Shown: piece after piece, positions 22,241-33,190 of the stretch
Numbering within the stretch: the stretch's first letter is position 1
Layout: every line of letters begins with the position of its first letter
Source: Ooceraea biroi
Taxonomy: Eukaryota > Arthropoda > Insecta > Hymenoptera > Formicidae
Direction of reading: 5' to 3'
Assembly: GCF_003672135.1 (NCBI RefSeq)
Contig: NC_039514.1
Location: forward strand, 4,278,001-4,342,000
Length of the DNA stretch: 64,000 bases
The notes under the pieces: generated by a model
Told to the model about the DNA's origin: nothing
What the model saw: the letters and a program-made list of their open reading frames with translations, nothing else
Databases searched by the model: none
Made by a program: the position numbers and the translations under genes

Positions 22241-22908
22241 TTAAATCGTGCATGTATGAACGCATGTGTGAACGCAAGCTGAGGGACAAAATCGCTATAC
22301 ATGTGTTTATGCGAGCATACGTACGTGAGTAGTCTGAATTCCATGAAAACCGAAACGTCACAGTTTTAACATAACGATTGCAATATCTCAGGATTGCCTG
22401 CACCAATTTAATTCTAATTAATCGCGTTCGAAAGCGTGCACCCATATTATATTATAAAAGTGCCGTTCGATTTTTCGGCTTTAGTTCCTGAGATATTTTA
22501 ATCACAAGTTTATGTGACCTGTCAAATGATGTAAATTCCGGATAAGCTACTTGGTAGCGCCTCGACGATGTCACGCCAGTGCTGTATCAAGCGGCTATTT
22601 ATTTTTTTATGTACTTGGCGTCGCGACGCTACCGTGTCGCTTGATATACAGGATGTGTTTGTTAAAATTTACAAATCAAAATGTTGATTTTATGTTTTTT
22701 TATCAAAAGTTTGAATTATTTTATCTGCAACATGTAAAACTAACATTTTTTTAGTTAATTTTACCATTAAGTATATATTTTACATACAGTTTACAAATTA
22801 CTATAAAGTTTACATTTATTTTGTGTTAAAATCAACTGAAAGTTTAAAATTAACTGAAAGTGTTATTTTTACATTTTGCAGATATAATAATTCAACCTTT
22901 TATAATAG
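22241..22908. other. Intergenic, nothing recognised
   Basis: Contains TACTTGGCG at about 22611 followed by a CGACGCTACCGTGTCGC segment similar to those near 34490 and 39340. AT-rich DNA follows. No gene. Confidence 0.4.
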
Positions 22909-23774
22909 TGTTGCGCCCGTGCCGAGTGTGGCACTCGGTATATGGACATATGGTACAGCTGATGAGGGACAGCTGATAGAGGAAATCAATATTGAGAAAA
23001 GACGGTTCGGTCTCTGAGCGACAAGGATCAACAGAAAAAAAAGAAAAAGAAGCTAAGAAGCCGAGCTGACGTGCGGAAGCTTGGGCTCTTGAGGCGATTC
23101 GGAGTGATCTGCACTAACTAATCTGTACTAACTAATTTGCACTAACTAATGTAAGGTTCTTTTTCAAACCTCAAGTAGATATATATATATATATATATAT
23201 ATAAGATGGCTCGTAGTCTTCTTCTCCTACTGGTACAACAGCGTTCCGCTGTCCAGGCACGTGGGGAATCGGGCTTGGTAACTTGATTAAACAAGCGCAC
23301 TTCAACGTGATATGTTTATTACGACAATAACTCACGATGTACAACAACTGCGCGATAACGACATAAGCGACTGCACGACAAAGGACTCAGACCGACCGAT
23401 CTAACCTCACGATGTGCTAGGCTTATTGTCGAACGTGCAACTGCTACGTATGAGTGCTAACGAGCGACTGACTCTTCTCGTGATCCGCGAACCTTCGAGC
23501 CGATACGCGAGATCCTCGTATCTCAATCCGCCAATCATAGATCGACACCTTTAACTCACGCAACAATATCTTGCGCAATAGTCGAATTTCGAGTCACTGG
23601 CATCGCGACGCTCAGGACCATATCTATCAAATTTCCTTAATTTCTTACACTAATCTGAGCTATCTTGTTTGTCACTATTCGTTCTGTTCTAATAAAGCAG
23701 CTCTTAGTTTTATAAAATACGCGAGTGTTTATTGGCGCGAGTGTTGTGCGTGAGAGTGTGACTGTAGAGCAACA
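22909..23774 (+). repeat. Putative 5' LTR of a Ty3/gypsy element
   Basis: Starts TGTTGCGCCC, ends GAGCAACA, and lies 4 bases upstream of a tRNA-Pro primer site. Includes a (TA)n run near 23180 and AATAAA at 23691-23696 near the 3' side, as expected for an LTR polyadenylation signal. No second LTR was found, so the left boundary is inferred from the TG...CA rule. Confidence 0.55.
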
Positions 23775-23778
23775 TTTT

Positions 23779-23796
23779 TGGGGGCTCGTCCGGGAT
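23779..23796 (+). promoter_or_regulatory. Primer binding site, tRNA-Pro
   Basis: TGGGGGCTCGTCCGGGAT, 18 bases, complementary to the 3' end of tRNA-Pro including the CCA (the same primer site class used by some vertebrate retroviruses). Sits between the LTR and gag. Confidence 0.85.
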
Positions 23797-23798
23797 AC

Positions 23799-24515
23799 AT
23801 GATCCTGCGATCAATGGCAACCATACTGCATTCCCCGAGACCGACGCGAGACCAGACGCCGGCGCCGGCTGCCGCGGAGACCAATGCCCTGCAAACCGTG
23901 CTCGCGGAACTGCAGCAGCTCCGAGAGGAGCGACAGCAGGAGCGCCAGGAACGGCAGCGGATGCAGGCGGAGATGCACCAAATGGAGCAACGTCTGACAC
24001 AGCTAAGTGCCCCCCAGATTATTCCGGAGAGATCCGTGGACGCGAGTGTAGGGGGAGGGGGGATGGCGCCGCTCGTAAGTCTCGGATTTAAATTAAAACC
24101 CGATGTATTTGACGGTATGATTCTGCTGCGCAAATTCTTTACACAATTTTCATTGATTGCGCGCGCGAATGGTTGGGATGAGTCCGCGAAGGCGGTCGCG
24201 TTAGCATCTTGTCTGAAGGGAAAAGCGCGTTCTTGATTCCGTGGCGTAGAGTCTTTAGAATTTGAGGAGTTAAAATCTAAGTTAGAGTTGCGATTTGACG
24301 AGAGTGACTACGCGCAAAATTATTACCACCAATTTATAAATCGCAAACAGAAATTCGGCGAGGATTTTTCGGCTCTGGGCGTGGATCTGGAGCGTCTCTC
24401 CAGATTAGCGTATCCGGAATGCTCGCATGAGGTGCGCGACAAAATCGCTTGCTCGCAATTCGTGGCCGCACTCTCCGAAGATTGTATCAAACGTACGATT
24501 CAGATGGAGGGAATA
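23799..24515 (+). pseudogene. Ty3/gypsy gag, frame-broken and 3'-truncated
   Basis: Structural polyprotein of an LTR retrotransposon. From the ATG at 23799: a Gln/Glu/Arg-rich coiled coil (LQQLREERQQERQERQRMQ), then the capsid region LKPDVFDG, FTQFSLIARANGWDESAKAV. A frameshift/stop follows at about 24234. The second frame continues QNYYHQFINRKQKFGEDF and LSRLAYPECSHEVRDKIACS. GC content is clearly higher than the surroundings. The gene ends abruptly at about 24515, where repeat DNA begins; there is no zinc knuckle or pol. Confidence 0.85.
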
Positions 24516-25430
24516 ATCCACTCTTAAAAAGCCGTGTTAAATCAAATCGAAATCATTGTTGCCTCTTTTCCGTGACGCTGATTGGTTATCTCGATTCGCG
24601 TTGTGCGTTATGTTCAGTTTAGATTACCATCGTGGCTGCCTTCGCGTGGAGGATAACAATTTGGTAGAGTGTGCATATAATAAATAATAGATGAATATTA
24701 TTATTCGAAAACATTATTAATATTGAAAAATAAAATAGCGCGTGCATAGCGCGCGCCTGTGTTGTACTGGTAACAATATAAATATCCCAGAACTCCTCGG
24801 AAAAAGAAAAAAATTTTAATAGCTAGAACTTTTTCATTTATTGTTTTAACGAATTTTAAATCATCGAGAACTCTAGGCAATATGCCAAATAACAATATAA
24901 ACATCTCAGAACTCTTCGGAAAAAAAAAAAATTTTAATGGCTAGAACTTTTTCATTTCTAGGCTCAATTTCTTCACCTCTCGATAACTTTATCCAAAAGA
25001 TATCTCGTAGAATCAGTTTTCTTCACCTTCTTAACCTGACAGAATATGGTAATTTATAATAACATTCTAGACACTTTGTGTCAAAAGTGAGCAGTATAAA
25101 GAATAGCTATCCGTTAAATACGTAATCAGAGGTTTCAATGAAGAAAATAAATTTTTAGTTATCTGGAAGATAGCTATTGAGAAGTATGAAGAAACCAGGC
25201 ATAAATCTAAAGGATTTTCAATCGTCGTAAACTCTTCGCAATGTGCCAAATCCACTCTTAAAAAAGCCGTGTTAAATATCTTCGCGTGGAGGTTACCAAT
25301 TTGGTAGAGTGTGATAATTATGCACATAATAAATAATAGATGAATATTATTATTCGAAAACATTATTAACATTGAAAAATAAAATAGCGCGCGCATAGCG
25401 CGCGTCTGAGTTGTACTAGTCTCATTAAAA
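24516..25430. repeat. Mixed dispersed repeats
   Basis: CCACTCTTAAAAAGCCGTGT occurs at about 24519 and, with one more A, at 25251. The 21850-type repeat occurs twice (about 24685 and 25328). A third internal duplication (ACTCCTCGGAAAAAGAAAAA and a close variant) lies near 24792 and 24911. No gene supported. Confidence 0.65.
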
Positions 25431-25880
25431 ACGGCCATAGAGCGGGCGAAAATAATAAAGATTATAAGTGGAAATAGTTTCGGCAGGCCAAGAGAGGATA
25501 ATAACCGCAACGGGAAGCCTGCATTTAAGAGGGGAAGAGAGGAGGAGAAAGACGACAATATCAAAAAGGGAAATGAGAAGAAATTTAAAAATTTTAAGAA
25601 AAATATATCCTTTGAAAGAAGGAATGTTGGCAGTGTGGGGCGGAGGGGCATTTCCGGTCGGAATGTCCTTCGATTTCCGCGGAAAAACTGACAAGGGAAC
25701 ATCGCGAAGTGGAAAATTCTGATTTTGATGATACACATGTAGAGCGGGTTAATAGATGAATTTAGAAATTATCCGTTGCGGCCCAAAAACGGTTTTAAGG
25801 GGTGAAACCACTCTTCAAACGTAAGGCGGCTTTTTGCTTTTTTCGATATATCTCGGAAATTATTCGAAATATCGAAAACT
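25431..25880. other. Unassigned, no supported gene
   Basis: An open frame of 84 codons on plus (25468-25722) and a longer one on minus overlap here. Neither has a recognisable motif, and I do not call either one. Confidence 0.35.
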
Positions 25881-26053
25881 GTTTTATACAAAAGTTTCAT
25901 GGTAAAAACGTCCCTATTTAATGACATTAATGAATTTTTTTGAAAATAATTTCTTCAAAAAGTTTTGAAAAATTGTTGAAAATAATTATTTTCAACAATT
26001 TCATTAAGGTCATTAAATAGGGGCGTTTTTACCATGAAACTTTTGTATAAAAC
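25881..26053. mobile_element. 173-bp palindromic MITE
   Basis: Near-perfect arms beginning GTTTTATACAAAAGTTTCAT, meeting at AATTGTTGAAAATAATTATTTTCAACAATT. No coding capacity. Confidence 0.75.
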
Positions 26054-26189
26054 GATAAAAATATATAGAAAGGCTCAACAAATAATCAATGAACGAAATA
26101 ATAGTTGTCAGCAATGCTGGGTGACGGCGCAAATAGTAATTTTATCTTCAGAAGGTACAGGTGGTTTATTCTTCAGAAAATACAGGTAA

Positions 26190-26222
26190 ACGTTTCGGTT
26201 TACTCATTAGACCATCTTCAGT
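26190..26222 (-). ncRNA. Hammerhead ribozyme core of Penelope copy 2
   Basis: Minus strand reads CTGAAGA (fits CUGANGA), stem II GGTCTA with TAAACC (one mismatch), then GAAAC. This is the conserved hammerhead core order. Stem III would be very short, as described for Penelope ribozymes, and stem I pairing is imperfect. CTGAAGA recurs twice just downstream on the same strand, so a tandem or dimeric arrangement is possible. Confidence 0.6.
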
Positions 26223-26631
26223 ACAGCTTTAACAATAAACACGTTGAGACAGATAATTAAAATCAAGTATAAATCAACAAATGTAATATCAGATACATAC
26301 CATGATTAATTCAATGAGCATAAAAATCATGAAGTTGACCCATAAACAACGTAAGTAAATATAAAAAACATTCATATCGCTGAATATAGTTGTCACCCTA
26401 AGTTACATTAAAATAAACAAATTATCTTAATATATAAGTCAAAAAATGTAAAATATTAAATAAACTGTCGTATACACACTATTTCAAACAACGCAAAACA
26501 AATTACAGGAACATAGTCTGTGACCATCCTACGAATCCCGCTTTCACAGTAAGAATAACAGGAACGGATAACAAGGCGAAAATCGAACTCCGTCAACAGT
26601 CGTATACACAAACCAAAACACCGTGACAAAG

Positions 26632-27190
26632 TCAAAGAGGGGAAAACATATTTAAAATAGGAAGATAGTCATCTGATAGAAATTCTGTGTCATTTTGTAG
26701 ATTTAATGACTTTAATTGCCTTTTTATATTCACCATTTCCGAAACTAACCTTTTTTTATACGATCCTTCTTTGTTTAGAATTTGCACATCATCCCAATCG
26801 AAATCATGTCCAGAACTCAGTCGATGAGTCGAAATAACCGACGGAGAACCAGACTTTTTATTTATGTCTTTCCTGTGTTCATTTACTCTAGTTCGGAGCT
26901 GTCTTTTTGTTTGACCGACGTAGGAGGCTTCACAGTCACAGTAAGAAATTTTATAAACCACGTCACAGTGAGACATTCTATCCAACGAATCCTTTTTAAC
27001 TTTGATAAACTTATTTAAAGAATTAGTGCATTTGAACGCCGTTTTAAACCCAAATTTCTTAATTATATTAGAAAGAGATTCGCTACAGGATCTAATGTAA
27101 GGTAGTGTAAAGAATTCACTATTTGTTTCTTTGTTAGAATTATCAGTATCAAGTTCAAAACAATATTTTCTAATTCTTTCATTAATAGTA
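26632..27190 (-). pseudogene. Penelope GIY-YIG endonuclease region, copy 2
   Basis: One continuous minus-strand frame from about 27190 to 26632. The upstream linker reads FFTLPYIRSCSES and FKCTNSLNKFIKVKKDSLDR; then VVYKISYCDCEASYVGQTKR, the GIY-YIG-type signature; then RVNEHRKDINKK and GSYKKRLVSEMVNIKRQ near the C-terminus. The frame itself is intact, but the element is cut at its 5' side so the reverse transcriptase is gone. The conventional ATG at 26985 is internal. Confidence 0.88.
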
Positions 27191-27204
27191 TAGAAAATAA
27201 TAGG

Positions 27205-27290
27205 GATGTGCCGGATAGTAAATTCGCCGGATAACCGGATACCGGATAATTCGATACTTATTGCTACCGGATAACCGGATATTATCCGGC
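27205..27290. repeat. CCGGATA subterminal-type repeats
   Basis: CCGGATA/CCGGATT-like heptamers occur about eight times in 80 bp on both strands (GCCGGATAACCGGATACC and similar). Clusters like this near hAT ends serve as transposase binding sites in known elements; here they precede a hAT BED finger. Confidence 0.65.
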
Positions 27291-27756
27291 AATTACGCGA
27301 AAAACTTAAAAAAATTAATTTAATTATGTTTTACATTAAGAAAAGGTTATAATTAAAGTTATATATACATTTTACTTATTTCGCACACAATTGACTATAT
27401 TATATTGATATTATTGATGATATGAACCATTTAAACTATTTTTGAAGCAAATGCAGCAAGCGCTTGCTTGTTCTTTTAGTTGCACATGTTTTATTCCTAC
27501 AGAGCACAATGTGGTAATATAAAATTCGCTTGGTAATAGCAGCAGCCCTGATGTATCGGCATGATTTACCCGTTGGGTCGATATTAATCATCATTAATTC
27601 ATTATCGATCCAATGTAATCGGTAAGGCATATCGATACGTCAGTACTCCTATTACTAATCGAACATTTGCACTGCATTGTTTTATGGCTCGAACGTTGCT
27701 TGATGTCTAACCTAAAAGTGTTTTAAAATAAAATTAGCATATTAGTATTCACATTA

Positions 27757-28110
27757 ATGGCTCAGTTAAAGTCCCGTATTTGGAAGTATTTTAAAGTTTG
27801 CAGTGATAATGAAACGACAGCAGAATGTAAACTGTGTCATGAACTGTCTTCAGAGAGTAAAATTGTTCGTGGAAAATCGCCCGAAATTATTCAGTACAAA
27901 ACCATTGTGGAACCACGTAAAACACAAACATCCTGTAATATATAAATCCGAAATGCAAATAAAGTAGATGCCACTGAGAGTTGTACATCTAATGCCGATG
28001 TTTCTGATGAAAATTTTACTTCGCAAGAGAAACAAACTGTAAGATATCCACTTACACAAGGAATGTCAATTAATAACTCTCTTACGACTTCACAACTAAA
28101 CAAAGTTTAT
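27757..28110 (+). pseudogene. hAT transposase BED zinc finger, 5' fragment
   Basis: ATG at 27757 opens MAQLKSRIWKYFKVCSD, then AECKLCHE (the Cys pair). After a one-base frame change the His pair follows in FSTKPLWNHVKHKH. This is a BED-type zinc finger (W..YF, C..C, H...H), the DNA-binding N-terminus of hAT transposases. The frame decays after about 27945 and the sequence passes into the gypsy element near 28120, which may have inserted into the hAT copy. Confidence 0.75.
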
Positions 28111-28129
28111 TATATAAAGGAAAACTATG

Positions 28130-28279
28130 ACTGTACGCAGCAGCTCGCTTGCTTGCTTGTTCGCGCGCTTAGCTTCTTCTAGCTTGTTTAAAAACCGCCA
28201 ACTCTGGTCTCGCCATCTAGCGGACTCTCTATACAACAACGCCATAACGCCATAAACTAAAAGATATAAAGATTCTACA
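28130..28279 (-). repeat. Putative 3' LTR start of a minus-strand Ty3/gypsy element
   Basis: On the minus strand the polypurine tract GGGAAGGAA (28280-28288) is followed by TGTAGAATC at 28279, as expected for the 3' LTR start. The LTR end is not certain; a TG near 28128-28131 would give a short LTR of about 150 bp. Confidence 0.4.
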
Positions 28280-28331
28280 TTCCTTCCCATTTAAACTTAA
28301 ACAATATATATGTATATAAACGCCACCGCAC

Positions 28332-29831
28332 TTACAAATCTAAAATCGCTCGCGGTTTACGTGCTCTTGCAAATCGTCTAACAACATCACAATCACCTAT
28401 TACCTTATTATTACGTTTTACTTGGCTTCCTACAGTGTGTTGTGTCCCTGACACCTCTACGCTTAAGCCATCGCTTGGTTTTACGCAATCTCGTTGACTA
28501 TCTATGCGCAATCTAATCTGGTCAACATGACGCTTCCACATTCTACCGTCATCCGTACGAACTGTATAATGTAACAGGACTACATCTCTCTTCAATAGCG
28601 CATTTCGCCACTTATTTAAACTATAATCTTTCACTACTACTTGTTCGCTTGGATTAAAAATAACATCTCGATTTCCACCACCATACAAACGTTGTTTCGC
28701 TTGATTTTGCTCCACACGCTCCCTAATAGTTGGTTTAAGCAAATCAAAACGAGTACGCATTTTACGACTTGTTTGCAGTTCGGCTGGTGACACTCCCGTT
28801 GTACTATGCACTGCCGATCGACTTGCAAATAAGTATTTAACAAGCGCTTCTTCACGCGATCTATTTACTAATAATAACTTAAACTTATTTTTAAAAGTAC
28901 GCACGGCATTTTCTGCCTCCCATTGGATGCAGGATGGCACGGTGCTGTGCGTGTATGCTTCACACCATTATTTCTTAAAAATGTCGCAAGCTTATCGGAA
29001 ATAAATGTTGGACCGTTATCTATAACTATTTGCAAAGGAATTCACCACAAAGCAAAATATTCTCTAAAAGCATGTATGGTTGAATCTGCAGTAATATCAA
29101 CCATCTCCTTTACATCAATCCATTTGGAATAACTATCACAAATTACCAAATACATATATCCTTTAATCGGCCCACAAAAATCTGCATGTAATCTTTGATT
29201 CGGTGCCAAAGGCCACGTCCACGAATGTGACACAGCGCGTGATGGGTTATCCGCATGTTCAAGGCACAATCGACATGACTTTGTAATTTTCTCAATCTCT
29301 TCATCCAGCTTAGGCCACCAAAAATATGATCTAGCCACTTGTTTCATTTTAACTACTTCCCAGTGAGAATCGTGTAATTCCTCTAACAACCTGCCTCTCA
29401 GGGAACAAAGAATTATCACTCTATGATCCCACATTACACAACCTTCCTCCACCGTTAACTCTAAAGCATATTTCGATACACAACGGTGCCTTCAGGGGTT
29501 TGTCTGGCCATCCATTATTAATAAAATGTCGAACTTTGTTCAAAATAGGATCGTTTCCTGTCTCCGTACATACCTCAGCTTTACTAATACTAGGTACATC
29601 ACTAATCACGTAATTTAAGTATGAATACTCCTCAAGTTTATCCTTAATATAAACTTCCTGATTTTGAGGCCAAATGCGCGATAATCCATCCGCTACAGCG
29701 TTATCAATACCTCTAATGTATTTAATTTCAAAATCGTATGCTGCGAACATTATTGCCCACCTTTGCACTCTACTAGCTGCCATTAATAACCTTTGATTAT
29801 ATTTTCGGCCGAACAGAGGAAATTCTCAAAA
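28332..29831 (-). pseudogene. Ty3/gypsy pol: RNase H end and integrase, frame-broken
   Basis: On the minus strand: the end of RNase H (FGRKYNQRLLM...RVQRWAIMFAAYDFEIKYIRG, ADGLSRI); then the integrase zinc finger (LHDSHWEVVK...SCRLCLEH); then the integrase core with HADFCGPI (first Asp), IDNGPTFISDKLATF (second Asp) and HPASN followed in the next frame by AENAVRTFKN (Glu); then the C-terminal region to 28332. Frame changes occur near 28930 and 29450. Integrase joins element cDNA to the chromosome. Protease and reverse transcriptase would lie beyond 29831, in the assembly gap. Confidence 0.88.
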
Positions 29832-29931
29832 NNNNNNNNNNNNNNNNNNNNNNNNNNNNNNNNNNNNNNNNNNNNNNNNNNNNNNNNNNNNNNNNNNNNN
29901 NNNNNNNNNNNNNNNNNNNNNNNNNNNNNNN
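29832..29931. other. Assembly gap, 100 Ns
   Basis: Exactly 100 Ns. It separates the gypsy pol fragment from copy A of the CIBAR-containing palindrome. Confidence 0.99.
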
Positions 29932-30340
29932 ATTTCTCGGTAAAATCTTCCCGTCCGGGTCATTCGAACCGGGGCCGCTGTTCCATTAACACAGGGCGGT
30001 GGTAACTGCGGTGGTATGCGGGCGGTGGCAGCGGGGTGGTACAGGCGCCTGTAATTAATGGGTCCGCCTGTTAATTGGAGAACATCGGCGAAAAATAGGC
30101 CGATCCACCATTTCAAACGTCGATAGCTCAACAAAATACATATATATTGTGTGTGTTGTGGTGTGAATAAATGTACAATAAATAAATATTTTAAAAAATA
30201 TAATGTATGATATCAACTCACGTCCTTGTCCATGGCCTCCTCTTCATATGGTCGCTTTCGTTCTTTAGCTGGCGGCGTTACGCAAAGGATCGTAAGGCAA
30301 TTGTTTCTTCTGGCGCGATTTTCACATATTGCATCCTAAT
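29932..30340 (-). pseudogene. Copy A of the Pro/RGG-rich gene, exons 1-2
   Basis: Minus-strand counterpart of exons 1 and 2 at 43416-43812. The proline-rich exon is recognisable at 29940-30100, but frame is not kept because of indels. Exon 3 would lie in the gap. Confidence 0.6.
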
Positions 30341-31348
30341 TAACCAATAGCCCCCCGGCACCGCGGACGTGGGGGGGCGCGGCGTGCGCGTCATTAATAT
30401 TAAATACTTTATACAAAACCCACAATATAAATATTATTATCATTATCGAGAAACGGTAATAGTCTCGCACGCATATTATCATATTTTATTAATAACCCTA
30501 TCACCATTTCCTGGCGAAGAAAAGCCTGAATAGTGAATGAGCGCGTTTTTATTTTTGAGAAGTTCCATTAATGTTTCTTTCTCTTTTCCGTGCAGTAATC
30601 TCGCTCTCTTCTATACCTGTCTATTTATCTTCTGAACAAAACTGATTATCGATGCTCCTGTGTCAAGTTGATCAACGTCGTGTAACGAACAAAATTGTTT
30701 AAATGTAAACTAATTATTTATATACAGATATAACGTATACATTGTTTCAGCATTATTACATACTTGTATATTATCTTACATTGTATTGGATTTATCTATA
30801 TAACTGGAAAGCTCATTTACCTTATTACGTACATATACTTCAGTTATATTATCAATAATCCGTACTATTAAATGTGCCATAATAACAATCCTTAATTAAG
30901 GTGATAAATAGGCCTCATTCCCTTCTTTCAAAATACAATCTAACAATGACCACTCATCCAAAGTAATCTGGAAGCCTACAAATCATGTGGAGGAAAAGAT
31001 TAGCATGCATGAGATATCCTTTTTGTTATAATTATAAAAAATAAACTTACACTTTTCATAAAATCTGTACTTTTTCTATGCTTTTAAGAATTCTTTATTA
31101 ACGATTGACTGAGCTATCAGAAAGTGAATGAGAATTACATTTTAAATAACACAACTTTAATATACGCCTAACTCATAATACATAATATTGATTATTAGAC
31201 ATTATAAAGATATTTCAGGATCCTCTTCTTATTTAAATCTAAACCAACTATTCATAGACATTAAATATCTAAAGAACAAATCGAGGTATTTTTCAGAAGT
31301 AAGTGAAGTAAGTGTGTAAATACAATCATTTTCGAAGTATGCGATATA

Positions 31349-33190
31349 TTATTGGAGATATTACTGGACGATATGAAGGACTTCTGACCATGTAGGGATT
31401 GGTGGGATAGGCCTGAAACTTGACGACTCGGATGATTGGTGAATCCCGGTTTGTACGGAATCCTGGAAGATTCACGTTTAAAGATCAAGAATGGAATAGT
31501 AGAAGACTCAACTTAAATAATAATTGAGCTTACAGCAGACTCGGTCTTCCTCGATTAGCAATTTCTGCAGGTGTCGCAGAGAGGATGCAATCGGTTAGTT
31601 AAAGTTCGTTAAGGATAGCGTGTCGAAACGACTTCTGTACTGTGTCCACGCCTTGGAACGGAGTCAGGGGCGCGCATGTTTGTCTAAAGTCTCTTAATTC
31701 CTGTACATAATCGCGTGATTTGGTTAAACAATATTATCGATACGTTATATTACGTTAGTCTGCATGTTAAAAGCATGTTTAAATCAACTTACCTTAATAC
31801 ACTGATATATGAAAGAGTCCAACGACGATTTGAAAAAATCTCATCTCAAGATCTTTAATTCGTCGATGGAATACGAATCTTGGTACGCTTTAGTCAGAAG
31901 TTTCAAGAAGCCTTTCTGTGAAACCTCAGTTCGCATGGTGACGAAATCCAATAGTAAACAGAATTTCAATCGTGCCAGCTTTCGTCGCTCGAAACGAGTT
32001 GATCTGCTCCTCCAATCCCGTTGACACTTGGGACATCTGCAACGGATGCTTTCATCAATTCAAGACCTCGCTTGTGAACTAAATTGTAACAAGAGATACT
32101 TGAGTAAAACATAGTTATATTAGTTTGAAATGATTTCATCAATATATTTATTGCGCAGATTTTATTTATCGTTCTAAATGATTTTTCGATTTACAATTAC
32201 GAAAGCCATGGAATTAATGAAATCAACGATTGAAATTAAGTGATGCTTGTAAAATGAGGTTTTTAATTATAAGGATACTACCATTTGAATCGATTCCTAG
32301 GGTTCTTTTCCTTCGACTTTGTCCAATTGCTTCGTTCGTGAATTCTCTATCGCGTGCTGCGAAGGTATTTTTTACATCATCGCGCGCATGCTGCAAATCA
32401 TTGCGTACTGTGAAGGAGGCGCACTTACTTGGTGTCCAACTCTTTGCCTTCTGCATCTCTAAAAATTAATAATTTCGAAGGTGAAAAAAATTAATAATGT
32501 TGAAGCATAATGTTGCACTTTATCAGCATGTTGAAAAGGTAAATTTTTATATTTAATATAGAAAGACAAGTGAATAGTTTAATTTGTCCGAGTAAATAAA
32601 TTTAAAATTGAGCTAAATTTGTTAAGTTATTTGCAGACATTATTTGCGTGATAAGATATGTAATTAAAGAATCCGTTTTTAACCTACTAATAATCAACCG
32701 ACGACGATAACGTTGCTGAAAAGTTCGCCAATCCAGTACTCATGGAATCGATTTTATAGTGTTTCGAATCCCATGACCTGTAAATTACCTTTTGCCAAAC
32801 TCGTCCACTTTTATCGCGCAGTCTGAAAATAAATTGCGGTGATAATAAACGGAAATGACAGTTTACGTCGAGCGATAGCGAGTGAAGGGTCCTGTGTATC
32901 CTTGAGGAAAAAATAATCGATAGAGTTAGCTGGTTATCACCTGCCGCTTCCTGGTAAGCCCTGCAAATATCGTGCAATAGTTTAAAGCGAAAGTGCCTTC
33001 TCCACGCCTGTTATTACTATCCTGTACAAAATTTTCGCCCCTGCTCACTGAAAACAAAATAGATTATTCAAACGACTCACCATTATCACGATCCTGTCAT
33101 AATATCGCGAGACTAAAAGTCGGATTGCTCGACTGAATTTTATTCTTCAACTTACTACAAAACGCTATTCTGGAGCGCACTCGAGAGCAT
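31349..33190 (-). pseudogene. CIBAR1/FAM92-like gene, copy A, indel-riddled
   Basis: All seven exons of copy B can be located in order on the minus strand, from the start codon at about 33188-33190 to the stop near 31350. Most exons have one-base insertions or deletions that break frame (for example around 32310, 32405 and 31880). Splice sites are largely kept. A recently dead duplicate would not normally collect indels faster than substitutions, so I suspect uncorrected sequence. Confidence 0.75.

Larger units (their letters stand above)
26100..27195 (-). mobile_element. Penelope-like element, 5'-truncated, copy 2
   Basis: Minus-strand GIY-YIG coding end (26632-27190) followed by non-coding DNA and a hammerhead core at 26190-26222, beyond which two CTGAAGA-containing half-motifs repeat (near 26155 and 26175). 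Truncated at about 27195 where hAT-type repeats start. A different subfamily from copy 1 by sequence. Confidence 0.8.

Noticed and set aside
22012..22445. Arg/Val/Ser-rich frames over the GTC repeats
   Set aside because: Low-complexity triplet repeat read in three phases; no unique sequence supports a gene.
25067..25738. 223-codon minus-strand frame
   Set aside because: No recognisable motif, AT-rich hydrophobic composition, and it overlaps dispersed repeats copied elsewhere in the window.
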